A stretch of DNA of 64,000 nt, taken from assembly GCF_026262505.1 (NCBI RefSeq), contig NC_067208.1:9557962-9621961 (forward strand). The letters run 5' to 3'. Positions within the stretch are counted from its first letter, which is position 1, and every line of letters begins with the position of its first letter. This document shows, piece after piece, positions 20,026 through 29,174 of the stretch. Below the pieces are notes generated by a model. That model did no database searches. It was not told the DNA's origin and was given only the letters and a program-made list of their open reading frames with translations. The translations under genes were made by a program, and so were the position numbers. The stretch is from Trichomonas vaginalis G3 (Eukaryota; Parabasalia; Trichomonadida; Trichomonadidae).

Positions 20026-20964
20026 ATGATTTCAACAATCGGCACAACAACAATTCAAACTACAGCACCAAACTCGTTAGTCATGAATCCAACATCTATG
20101 TTAGTAGAGATGAAAAGCTTCATTCCTTCTTCATATACTTTCGAAACAAAAATCCAGAAGATAAAGCAAGAACTTTTAACAAGTAATTTAGACTGTAGTG
20201 CGAAAGATGAAACAAATGAACAGTATCTTTATGAAATGCAGGACATTATTGACCATTTACCCAAATTGCCTGAAATCCAACAACAAAAACTAACTATTCC
20301 TGAATTCGACGAAATTGAAGTCAAAACAACTGACTCAGTAGAAATAAAGAAGTTCATACGTAAAGTAAATTATGAATTCCTTGGTTTTCATTGCAACCAT
20401 AAAGTTATGGACAAAGATTGCGACATGGTTTATAAGAATGTTTCTGACATATATAAATCTGAAGAATTTAAGACCTACGATAACTTTGTTTCATTAGTTG
20501 CTGAATGTGTTTGGGAAATAAGAGATAAAGATAGAAGAGGCAAAGTATGGAACGAACAACTAAGACCCGCTATGTTTGAGATGAAGAGAGCAATTGACGC
20601 CTTAGTTGTTTTAGCAGGTCAAATTTCAATGTATAACGCAAAAATGAACCCGCAATGTTCAAAATGTAAGGCAGCGATGAGGAAATATAACTACTCCGTC
20701 AAAGAGATAGAAAGAATGAGAAACGACTATGCAGATTTAAAGAAAGAAGTAGAAAAGCCAGCAGAAGATAAAATGGACATGTTAGCATTTCTGAACAAAA
20801 ATTATCCAACTGCTGACGATTTCCTTCTATCTGACGTCAAGAAGAAATATAAAGAAACCTTCGGCATTGTTAAAACATTCGATGTACTAAAAGAAGAAAT
20901 AGAAGCTACAAAACTGTTTAAAGTCATGAACCATCGCAACATATACCATGTAAAACGCTTGTAA
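20026..20964 (+). CDS. Unknown 312-residue protein in an inverted-repeat cassette
   Basis: Starts MISTIGTTTIQTTAPNSLVM. The N-terminal third is Ser/Thr-rich. The middle is helical and charged with two Cys pairs (CNHKVMDKDC and CSKCKAAMRK), a possible metal-binding or Cys-bridged unit. The C-terminal part is a coiled, Lys/Glu-rich region ending YHVKRL. I do not recognise the family. Upstream is TTTTTATCTTGTATGTAAAG, the element's promoter-like motif. It lies between integrase and KilA-N genes and is absent from element 2 through deletion. The 61-bp inverted repeats on either side make it look like an inserted cassette. Confidence 0.7.
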   Translation: MISTIGTTTIQTTAPNSLVMNPTSMLVEMKSFIPSSYTFETKIQKIKQELLTSNLDCSAKDETNEQYLYEMQDIIDHLPKLPEIQQQKLTIPEFDEIEVKTTDSVEIKKFIRKVNYEFLGFHCNHKVMDKDCDMVYKNVSDIYKSEEFKTYDNFVSLVAECVWEIRDKDRRGKVWNEQLRPAMFEMKRAIDALVVLAGQISMYNAKMNPQCSKCKAAMRKYNYSVKEIERMRNDYADLKKEVEKPAEDKMDMLAFLNKNYPTADDFLLSDVKKKYKETFGIVKTFDVLKEEIEATKLFKVMNHRNIYHVKRL

Positions 20965-20970
20965 ATAGTT

Positions 20971-21031
20971 ATGTTAGAAAAGAGGTTAGAAAACGTGTTA
21001 GATCTAACATGCTAACATAAACATTATTTTT
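20971..21031 (-). repeat. Right arm of the 61-bp inverted repeat
   Basis: Inverse of 19862-19922. It begins seven bases after the stop codon of the 20026 gene. It could serve as a hairpin terminator or be the end of a nested mobile cassette. Confidence 0.8.
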
Positions 21032-21872
21032 GCTGAATTCAGCACAAAATTCTGAGTAAAATGACATATGGCACGTGTCAAACCGTTGAGTTTTCACAAA
21101 TTTTAAAAATTGCTGCGGAAAGTTCGTCAAAAAAGTGAAGGTTCCCGACGGTTTCAAACCGCCATACTTTACATGAAGATAGTTTACAATGTCAACTAAA
21201 TATCATGTACGATAGAAACGGTTATGTAAAGTTTACATTTTGTAAAGTTTTGTCCTGATTCAGAACAAGTCTTGCACTTTTTAGTCAGTTTTTCTTGTAA
21301 AGTTCTCAAATTTGAGAACAATTGTCCTGATTCAAGACAAGTCTTGTATTTTTTCAGAACAAGTCTTGTATTTTTTCAAGACAAGTCTTGTATTTTTTCA
21401 AGACAAATCTTGTCCTGATTCAGAACAAGTCTTGTATTTTTTCAGAACAAGTCTTGTATTTTTTCAAGACAAATCTTGTCCTGATTCAGAACAAGTCTTG
21501 CACTTTTTCAGGAAATCCTATCGTCTAACTTTACAAATGTCACTTTTTCAACATGATTGCATTTTGGTCGGGAAACAACTTTCTCTCAATTTTGTCACTT
21601 TTTTCTATCGTCGTGTTTTGTCACTTTTCCCTCAGGGTGTGTGTCAGAAAATATCCAAAATCTTTATAGCCTCGTATCTCCTTCAATTCTTGACGGCTTG
21701 ACATGTATGACACACCATTCAATTCAGAATTATGTGCTGAATCTTATGACCTTCATTTGTTCGTGACTTCTTTTCACATATGTAACCCTGAATTTTTAAC
21801 ATTTCTTTAACACAGAAAAATAAAGTTAGTTTTATTTTTATTTATTTTTTTATTTTGTATGTAAGGACAGAT
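21032..21872. repeat. Repeat-rich control region upstream of the KilA-N gene
   Basis: No gene is supported. Between about 21244 and 21510 a 22-bp unit, roughly CAGAACAAGTCTTGTATTTT plus Ts, is repeated with variants. The variants are CAAGACAAGTCTTG (palindromic) and TTGTCCTGATTCAGAACAAG, and they are arranged as two copies of a larger block of about 80 bp. Other palindromes occur, such as CGACGGTTTCAAACCGCC near 21148. The open frame at 21312-21701 merely runs through these repeats. The region resembles an iteron-type protein-binding array and could be regulatory or act in replication. Element 2 lacks it. Confidence 0.6.
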
Positions 21873-22697
21873 ATGTCAACAACAGAGAACACAACAACTG
21901 CTATCGTTCATGAAGCCATAAATGAAGAATACGAGTGGGTTCAGTTTAACAAACAACTCCGTCTCATTCGTTCGGTCAAAGACGATATGTACCAAATGCA
22001 AAGTATTTTGACAGCATGTTTTGCTCCAGACACTAAACACGCAGACGACTGGTTCAAAAACCAAAGCACACAAGAACTTTTGAGTGAAATTTCTCTAGAC
22101 CGACTTTTTTCGGTCTTGCATAAAACACATGAAAATCGTAAAAATTTGCCAATAAATTTAAGAGGTTATTATGTTCATAGACTTTTAGTAAATGCAGTTG
22201 CAATGTGGGCTTCTCCTCGTTATGCATGGCATGTTTACAGACTTCTTGACGAAATTCATAGACAAGAACGTGGAGAGATGGAAAAGAAACTTCAAGCAAA
22301 AGATGAAGTCATTGAATCCAAAGACAAAAGCATACAGAAAAGAATACCACGTTCGGTACCAAAAGGAAAGGAAAAGAGTTATAAGTATATGATATATACT
22401 GAAGAGTTGGAGAAAGAAGAAGATAGAGATATGGTTATGTTGCATTTAGTCAGAAGAAACAACAAAAGCTTTTATGACCTTGCTAAGATTTACAAATCTG
22501 ACAGAAACTGGTTCTATCGTGAAAACTTACCGATTTCAATGACACCGAATGAGCAAATAAAGGAAATTGTCAAAAATACTCTTCCTCAAACACACTATGA
22601 CATCAAAGGTTGCACAATACTTACATTCAAAGAAGACTTAACATTACTGAAGGAAAAAATAACAGAATATTTCGATAACTTCAAAGAGGAAGAATAA
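21873..22697 (+). CDS. KilA-N domain protein
   Basis: This 274-residue protein (start MSTTENTTTAIVHEAINEEY) has a KilA-N DNA-binding domain at about residues 85-135: GYYVHRLLVNAVAMWASPRY followed by AWHVYRLLDEI. A coiled linker follows, then a C-terminal domain with MIYTEELEKEEDRDMVMLHL, like the C-terminal modules on viral KilA-N proteins. Such proteins are common in large DNA viruses and phages and are usually regulators. The ATG follows TTTTGTATGTAAGGACAGAT. The region before the KilA-N core (about residues 45-90) differs strongly from the element 2 copy. The long repeat array directly upstream could be its own binding region (inference). Confidence 0.75.
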   Translation: MSTTENTTTAIVHEAINEEYEWVQFNKQLRLIRSVKDDMYQMQSILTACFAPDTKHADDWFKNQSTQELLSEISLDRLFSVLHKTHENRKNLPINLRGYYVHRLLVNAVAMWASPRYAWHVYRLLDEIHRQERGEMEKKLQAKDEVIESKDKSIQKRIPRSVPKGKEKSYKYMIYTEELEKEEDRDMVMLHLVRRNNKSFYDLAKIYKSDRNWFYRENLPISMTPNEQIKEIVKNTLPQTHYDIKGCTILTFKEDLTLLKEKITEYFDNFKEEE

Positions 22698-22752
22698 AAA
22701 AATCTAAGCTAATTTTATTTTTTTTATAAAATTTTATCTCATATGAAAGAAC

Positions 22753-22968
22753 ATGAATTTAGAATATTCGGAACTCATGACAGAAGAAGAGAACGAACAA
22801 CATGTAAAAGATTATGCAAAATTTCTGAAGACATACAAAGCATTTAAACAATATCTAAATGCTTCTAAAGATTATGCAAAATTTCTGAAGGTATATAAAG
22901 CTTATGAAAAAGCGTATGAAAAGTTTATACATTGGGGAATTGTTGTAAAATATCGATATGAAGACTAA
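22753..22968 (+). CDS. Small repeat protein, unknown function
   Basis: This 71-residue protein (MNLEYSELMTEEENEQHVKD) contains an internal duplication with a 20-residue period: KDYAKFLKTYKAFKQYLNAS then KDYAKFLKVYKAYEKAYEKF. It is rich in Lys and Tyr and probably helical. It is identical in element 2 (42385-42600). The ATG follows TTTTATCTCATATGAAAG, containing TCATA. It is convergent with the next gene, whose stop is 18 bases away. Possibly a small DNA-binding or virion core protein, which is inference only. Confidence 0.65.
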   Translation: MNLEYSELMTEEENEQHVKDYAKFLKTYKAFKQYLNASKDYAKFLKVYKAYEKAYEKFIHWGIVVKYRYED

Positions 22969-22986
22969 CCAAAAATATATTTTTGC

Positions 22987-23460
22987 TTAAATGACGTCAG
23001 GGTCAATTTCTTCAACCATTTCACTTCCTTCGTCAATGTCAATAGAAGCTTCTTCAACCTTTGGTAAGAACTTTTGTATAACATCTTTGTTCGTTATTGT
23101 TTTCAGAGATGAAGAATAATATTTCACATTTGTTTCACCCTTCTTATATTCTTTCTGTTCGGAAAGATTCATAGCAATACTGAAGAAGTCAATGTTGGAG
23201 TTCTTTATAATAGTATAATGAGTATCTTTGACATTCACGAAGAAACCCTTTTGTTTCAAAACTACTGCTAACTCTTGTGAAGTATAACGTTTGCGGTCAA
23301 TGACAATAGCTAATGGTCTGACATACTGACCAAACTTAGATTCTTTCACAAACTTCTTGTTAAAGATAACATTGACGTTTGAAGCATTATTGAACTCATT
23401 CTTGATGACAGTAGCGAGAGCATTGTATGAAAAGAACTTGCAATCTTGCATGTGTTTCAT
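22987..23460 (-). CDS. Conserved 157-residue Maverick protein, unknown function
   Basis: Starts MKHMQDCKFFSYNALATVIK and ends with an acidic tail (VEEASIDIDEGSEMVEEIDP). The core has the look of a compact alpha/beta domain with VRPLAIVIDRKRYTSQELAV. It is conserved and intact in element 2 (42619-43092). It faces the gene at 23550 divergently. No known motif is recognised. Confidence 0.7.
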   Translation of the reverse strand: MKHMQDCKFFSYNALATVIKNEFNNASNVNVIFNKKFVKESKFGQYVRPLAIVIDRKRYTSQELAVVLKQKGFFVNVKDTHYTIIKNSNIDFFSIAMNLSEQKEYKKGETNVKYYSSSLKTITNKDVIQKFLPKVEEASIDIDEGSEMVEEIDPDVI

Positions 23461-23549
23461 TAAAATAAAAATATTAAATTATTTTGAAAAATAACTTAAA
23501 AAAATCTAATCTAATTTTTTCAAAAATATTTTTTTATTTCCTACTAAAG

Positions 23550-24476
23550 ATGTATCGGAAGTTGTCTAAGTTAGAACACTCGGAAATAAAACAACTTCTT
23601 ACAGAAGCTAATATAGATGTTGCAAAGCATTACACAACAAACAAAAAGGCACTCGCTGACATCCTCAATGACTATAATGGTGAAATAACTTATGATAGAA
23701 TTCATGAGTTCATAAAGCCGCAACGCGGCGAGGACGAAGTCCATGCAAGAGCATTTCCTTTAAATGACGTTGCTATTGACTTATATCATAGACGTTCAAT
23801 ACCTCATGAAGTAAGAAGAGAAATGTTTGACATAACAAATGCAAACGTTGGTCATACTCGTAAAGCTCTTTCACATGACGTTCGTCAAGAGATGTTTGAC
23901 ATAACAAATGCAAACGTTGGTGAAACAAGAAGAGCTGTACCACATGAAGTAAGAAGAGAAATGTTTGACATAACAAATGCAAACGTTGGTGAAACACGAA
24001 AGAGAGATGACACACTGAAACAACAGAGAAGAGAGATGTTTAAAAGTGCTATAGAACAAGTTCGCAAAGCTAATAATGTCATTCGTTCCATTGACGACAA
24101 ACCAAAAGAAGGTGAGAGATGGTTAAAGAAAGATGAAGAAAATAGGAAGAGGAATGTGAAGTCAGGCAATAGACTCATTGACTTTAACATCGAAGCTTTA
24201 GATGAACCAAACAGAGACTACTTACACAAACATTTCGGTAAGGTTTTCATGAGACTCTTAGAGAAAATTAAAATAAACTCCCAACAGAGATGGATGGTAT
24301 GTTATAAACTTGGTGGAAAGTATGAATGTTCTACGTTAAACCTCAATAATATTGGAACATTACTACATCAGCTCTTGAAGGAGAACTTTATATCAGAGAT
24401 AGAAGCAAATGCTGCAGGTATTGTTGAAATGCACTATGACTTCTTCTTGACAAACATAAAGAATCTTACGAAATAA
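23550..24476 (+). CDS. Tandem-repeat protein directly upstream of DNA polymerase (terminal protein candidate)
   Basis: The start is the ATG at 23550 (MYRKLSKLEHSEIKQLLTEA), not the longer frame from 23484. Residues 1-60 resemble a small helical SAP-like fold. Three tandem 23-residue repeats follow, each carrying EMFDITNANVGETR (DNA period 69 bp, about 23800-24000). The C-terminal half is basic, with KEGERWLKKDEENRKRNVKS and MVCYKLGGKYECSTLN. The stop is two bases before the polymerase ATG. In element 2 only one repeat remains, and a one-base difference joins this frame to the polymerase without a stop. Protein-primed polymerases need a terminal protein, so a priming role is an attractive but untested guess. 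Confidence 0.7.
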   Translation: MYRKLSKLEHSEIKQLLTEANIDVAKHYTTNKKALADILNDYNGEITYDRIHEFIKPQRGEDEVHARAFPLNDVAIDLYHRRSIPHEVRREMFDITNANVGHTRKALSHDVRQEMFDITNANVGETRRAVPHEVRREMFDITNANVGETRKRDDTLKQQRREMFKSAIEQVRKANNVIRSIDDKPKEGERWLKKDEENRKRNVKSGNRLIDFNIEALDEPNRDYLHKHFGKVFMRLLEKIKINSQQRWMVCYKLGGKYECSTLNLNNIGTLLHQLLKENFISEIEANAAGIVEMHYDFFLTNIKNLTK

Positions 24477-24478
24477 AG

Positions 24479-27465
24479 ATGTATGATTTAACAGAATATG
24501 AAGGCTTAACGATGTCAGATGTAAAGAAAGGCAAACCAAAAAAGAGACCATATAGAGATGAAAGCACACTGACAAATGACCAGAAAGCCATTTTGGAAGC
24601 TCTTAAGCAAACAGGAAACCCAGCACTTATAGAAAGCTTTTGGAAAGATAATGGTGAAAAGAAGTTTTATAAGAAGAGAAGCGGTCAGTTCTGGAAGTAT
24701 CTTTGCACATTACCTATAAATCTTGAACGCTACCAAATCTTCAATGAACTGAACAAAAGAACTGCAACACTTATGACAGAAGATAACTGCTTCGTTTATG
24801 CTTGCATTCAGGCTGGAGTAAATGAAGAAACTATTGACCACATGAGAGAAGTCATTCGTGTTAGAGACTTTCCTCAAAGTAAAGTACAAGAAATTTCTGA
24901 CGCAACAGGTATAGCATTTAATGTTACCATTGGTTACTTCAATGACTCAAGACATAATGAAATAAAGAGATACATACCAAAAGAATGTGAAACTGTTCGA
25001 ACTATTGACTTACTTCTTGTTGAAGACCACTACATGCTAAATGAAAGACTTCCAATGACAACATATTTCATTCGAAACTATATAGAAATCTTGAAGGAGT
25101 GTGGTGGAATGAACATTGAAAAACAGATGAAAATATATACAAAGAGAGAAGATAAATATGTAGTTCGCATGGATAGAACTACACCGCTATGGGATGTTAT
25201 GAAAACATTGTGGGAGTGCAAATATTTTGAACCTATTTCTTATGGAGAACTTTTCACATATACGACTGACTTATATAAACAGAACCTTGCACCATTTAAA
25301 GATTTGACATATGCTCCAAAGTATTGTGTACAACTGAAGAAGAAAGCAGAGTCAAAAGAAGTAAATAAAGCTAAATGTAAGTTCATACCTGAGCACGTTT
25401 TCTTTGCTGACTTTGAGTGTAGTACGGATGGCTTTCATAAAGCTTTTAACATCTGTTATGACAGTGAAGATGGTTCAGTTAGTGAAAGTATTTGGGGTCA
25501 AAACTGTGCAACAGAATTTTTGGAAAGACTTCCTGACAAGAGTTTAATATATTTCCATAACCTCAGTTATGACATAAACTTCATCTTAAGACACATGACA
25601 GAAGTGAAAGGAACTCCCATCATTAAAGGTTCACGAACAATGCAAATAACTGGTTTATATAAAGGAAGGGCAATTATTATAAAAGACTCTTACAGTGTTA
25701 TAAATAAGAAGCTTAAACTATTTCCTGCTATGTTTAACTTACAAACAGGACCGAAAGAAGTATTTCCATATAACTACTACAGCAGTGTTTTGTTAGCAAA
25801 TGACAACAGAACTGGTGTCATTTCTGAAGCATGTAAGTTTATCCATGATGCAGATACATTTATGAAGAACATAGATTCCATCAAAGGTTGCAGAATAGAT
25901 GAAAACCACTTCGACTTAGAAAAATATAGCACGTTTTACTGCAAACAAGATGTAAGAATTTTAAGAGAAGGTTTTGTAAAGTTCCGCAATGACTTATTGA
26001 AAGAGTTTGATTTAAACGTTTATGACTACGTTAGTATTTGTTCTATTGCTAACAAATTGTTTGAGAACAGAGTATACTTCCCGAATGGAAATCTTTATGA
26101 CCTCTCAAATAAACCAAGAGAATTTATTTCGAGATGCATTCAAGGTGGAAGATGTATGTTGTCAGATAACATGAAACAAAAGAGCAAAAAGAAACTCATT
26201 GCTGACTTCGACACTGTTTCATTATATCCTTCAGCTATAGCAAGACTTTATACTTTAGAAGGTATTCCAAAAGTATTGAAGGAAGAAATGTTAAGCACAG
26301 AGTATCTCATGAGACATTTATTCGATGACGACCAAAAGGAACCCATTGGTGAAAAGTTTATGTCTGGCTTCTTTGTTCTCATTAAGATAACAGAGATTGG
26401 TATACCCAGACACTTTCATTTAATAGTTTGCGACCCTGAACTAAATCCAGAACTTAACGTTCCAAGAAGTTCAAACACTTGCTGTCTCATGTATGTTGAC
26501 CATATAACATTACAAGACCTCATAAAATATCAAGGTGTCAAATGTGAAGTGTTGCAAGGATACTATTACGATGGAAACAGAGATATGAGAATAAGAGATG
26601 AAGTAAAGAAGTTGTTTGAGTTAAGGTTAAAGTATAAGAAAGAAGAAAACCCCTTACAAGAAATTATAAAACTCATTCTGAACAGCATTTATGGCAAAAC
26701 TATTCTATCTCCTATTGAGTCAAAAATAACCATAGTAGATGACAAAGATGCTATAAGATATGCTATAAGAAATTACAACCATATAGTGAAGTTCGAAGGT
26801 TTGGATGGTTCAGATAAAACTATTTTCAAGCTAACGAAAAGCATTTGCAGACACTTTAACTTCTGTCCACTTGGTGTTAATATTCTGTCTATGTCAAAAC
26901 GTATTATGAATGAAGTATTCTGTACTGCAGAGGACATGGGACTTCAAATCTTTTACCAGGATACCGACAGTATGCACTTATATAATGAAGACATCCCAAA
27001 GCTTGCAGCAGAGTTTAAGAAGAGATATGGTCGCGAACTTATAGGAAAGAACCTTGGTCAATTTCATAGCGACTTTGCAGAAATAACACCTGGAAAACAA
27101 AGTTTAGCTTATAAAAGTATTTTCTGTGGAAAGAAGACCTACATAGACTTACTCACTAACGATTTAAATGAAGTTGCATTTCACTGCAGAATGAAAGGCG
27201 TGAAGCAAGATGTTATTGCTTTAACCGCTAATGAAATGTTTCCTGAAGCTATACAATGCTATTACAATGAAGATAAGAACATTCACATACCTGTTGGAAC
27301 ATATGACAAAGACTCTGAGTTCAGTTTAATGAAACTTTACAAAGCACTTCATGATGGTCAAGAGATTGCATTCGACTTATGTAAGTCATTCAACCTTGCT
27401 TTGCTGAAAAGTTCAACTTTTCAATAACGACTAAAACAAGCTTTATTCGTAAGTTGAAGTTCTGA
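24479..27465 (+). CDS. Protein-primed family B DNA polymerase
   Basis: The replicative polymerase, about 995 codons. Exonuclease motifs are Exo I FADFECS (D311, E313), Exo II HNLSYD (N361, D365) and Exo III YCKQD (487-491). Polymerase motif A is DTVSLYPSA (D578), motif B KLILNSIYGKT (K731, Y738) and motif C YQDTDSMH (D828, D830). The order and the spacing between motifs A and B (room for the TPR1 insertion) fit the protein-primed subgroup found in Mavericks, adenoviruses and phi29-like phages. A single missing G near 27387 (TCATTCAACC versus TCATGTCAACC in element 2) shifts the last residues and stops the frame early at 27425-27427. The proper end is TGA at 27463-27465. Confidence 0.93.
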
Positions 27466-27525
27466 GGTCATTTATTTTTGTCAGCAATGAGGTCATTCGT
27501 GATAAAAATAAAGCTAGCGTAGATT

Positions 27526-28388
27526 TTACAATACTGCGATGGTAGAGTTTAAGAGTTGTGCTTCAATGTAGAGACAGTCCTTCCCATCTGGAGGCAAGAA
27601 CACTGGACATTTATGGTCATGAGTGGAGTACATGTCTATCCAAAACTCACGATTGAAGCCAGTTAATTTATAGTATTTAGGGTTAGGAAGTGGTGAAGTT
27701 CTTGTATGACCAATGAACTCATTTTCAACGCCTTTGGCTATATTAAGAGTAAAGTATTGCTTGCTTTCTATCCAAATGCCAGGTGTTACAATCTTTGAAA
27801 ATTCATTTTTCCTCGGAAGCATTGCATCATAATTGAAAACATTCTTAAAATCATCACTTGGCTCGGAGATTTGAAATCTTATACGTTAATGGATTTTCTT
27901 TCTTTTTAGCGACTTCATTGAATGGTGAGAATACAATGAATTGACAGTCATGAGTTCCATCTTCATTTTCATTAAATTCATAATGAAAGTCTATAAGTTG
28001 TGGCTGACTACCTTCTTCTTTCAGTTGTGCAAGAAACTCACGTAAAGGCTGTAAAGTTTGTACTTCAATGTTGAACTTTTTCTCGAACAATCTCATTAAA
28101 TGAAATCATACATTGTTGCAATGTTGTATCGTCTTTAAAGTATTTGTATATGTGAATGTTTTGGGCGCTTAAAGACTGTTCGTCCATTTTCTATCTCGAC
28201 TTGAAGTATAAAGTCAACCTTTCTGAAAGCACGTGTTATATACATAGATGTTATGCCAATGTACTTCTCTTCATTTATGTTCACAATCCAGTCTGTTGGA
28301 AACTTAAACGTTACTCTGTTCCCCTTTATTTTTGACGTCAGGGTTTTCACTACTGAACGCAACAGTTAAAAGGTATTTGTCTATACAT
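27526..28388 (-). CDS. Maverick minor capsid-like protein, frameshifted
   Basis: Three consecutive minus-strand frames form one gene of about 285 codons. The N-terminal piece (from 28388) contains NRVTFKFPTDWIVNINEEKY and IGITSMYITRAFRKVDFILQ. The middle has VQTLQPLREFLAQLKEEGS and CQFIVFSPFNE. The C-terminal piece has NREFWIDMYSTHDHKCPVF and ends TIAVL. Alternating strands and position beside other structural genes suggest a jelly-roll or penton-like structural protein. Frameshifts lie in homopolymers (AAAAAT near 28333, AAAAG near 28370 and others). Element 2 (47039-47869) is open at the N terminus where this copy is broken, and broken elsewhere. Function is inferred. Confidence 0.5.
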
Positions 28389-28412
28389 TTAATTCGGATA
28401 AAAATAAACCAT

Positions 28413-28668
28413 TTACTCTTTCTTTGCTTCAGCTTCTTTAGCTTTTGCTTCTTCTCTAGCTTTTTTCGCCAGCAAACGTGGGTTCTTCTGTCTTCCAGCA
28501 GCTAATGCAGCTAGTTGTTTTTCACTAAGTTTTCTCTTTGGTCTCTCTGGCTTTTGTTCTTGTTTTTTGTTCCTTCAGTTCGGATAAAATTTGCTCGCGA
28601 ATTTCTTTCTTCAATGCTTCAACATCTATGACACCTTGGGTCTTGTCCGTAGGGCTTGTCTGAGTCAT
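28413..28668 (-). CDS. Small basic Maverick protein, frameshifted in a homopolymer
   Basis: Starts MTQTSPTDKTQGVIDVEALK and has a coiled, charged body. The frame breaks in a run of six A (near 28568). With five A it would read on through KLSEKQLAALAAGRQKNPRL to a Lys/Ala/Glu-rich end at 28413. Element 2 has four A at the same place and is also broken, so both copies look mis-called. The SEKQLAALAxGR stretch resembles basic patches in viral DNA-binding or virion proteins. Function unknown. Confidence 0.5.
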
Positions 28669-28713
28669 TTGACTGCAGATAAAAAACTAAATTAAAACTT
28701 TAACCGATGTAAA

Positions 28714-29147
28714 ATGAGCTTGTCAAAATCAGAGCGAGAGTCTATTATATTAAATGACGCAAGAGGAATACAACATCCTTTCTATTACGTAAGTCAGAGT
28801 AAAGATGGTAAAATATACGTAAGAAAAAGAAAGGTACCATTAGCGAATGCAGAGAGCGACAACATTAAGGTGCATGGCAAGGGTGAAGTCCACGAAGCCC
28901 ATATAAAACCTTCTGTTCAAACTGAAAAGTCAATAGAACCAGAAGAAAAGAAGCCAGATGTACTTTCAATAACGAACCAAGAGCTTATTGCAAAGTTCGT
29001 GAATTTCATTGAAAAACAAACCGAGTCAAAGAACCCTGACCGCCAGTGAAAGAAGTTGAGACAAAAGAGAATGTACAGTTCATTGAAAATGTCAAGAAAC
29101 AACTTCCACCACGAATACCAAGAAGAAGAGTGAGAATAATGAAGTAA
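28714..29147 (+). CDS. Conserved Maverick protein with basic C terminus
   Basis: About 144 codons, starting MSLSKSERESIILNDARGIQ, with HPFYYVSQSKDGKIYVRKRK, a Lys/Glu-rich linker and a basic end PRIPRRRVRIMK. One C is missing near 29040 (GACCGCC; element 2 has GACCCGCC), which stops the frame at 29047-29049 instead of 29145-29147. It lies 27 bases before the capsid gene on the same strand. The first 35 residues resemble the start of the small gene at 31284 (FYxxxxxDGxxxxRK). Function unknown. Confidence 0.6.
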
Positions 29148-29174
29148 ATAGATATTTTTATCTGAAGTAAATAC

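Noticed and set aside
21312-21701. 129-residue open frame
   Set aside because: The sequence is a translation of the 22-bp repeat array (QVLYFFRTSLVFF repeated). Taken as noncoding.
18701-27465. A retrovirus or LTR retrotransposon because of the integrase
   Set aside because: No reverse transcriptase or gag, and the integrase lies with a protein-primed DNA polymerase, packaging ATPase and capsid candidates between long inverted repeats, which defines Maverick/Polinton.
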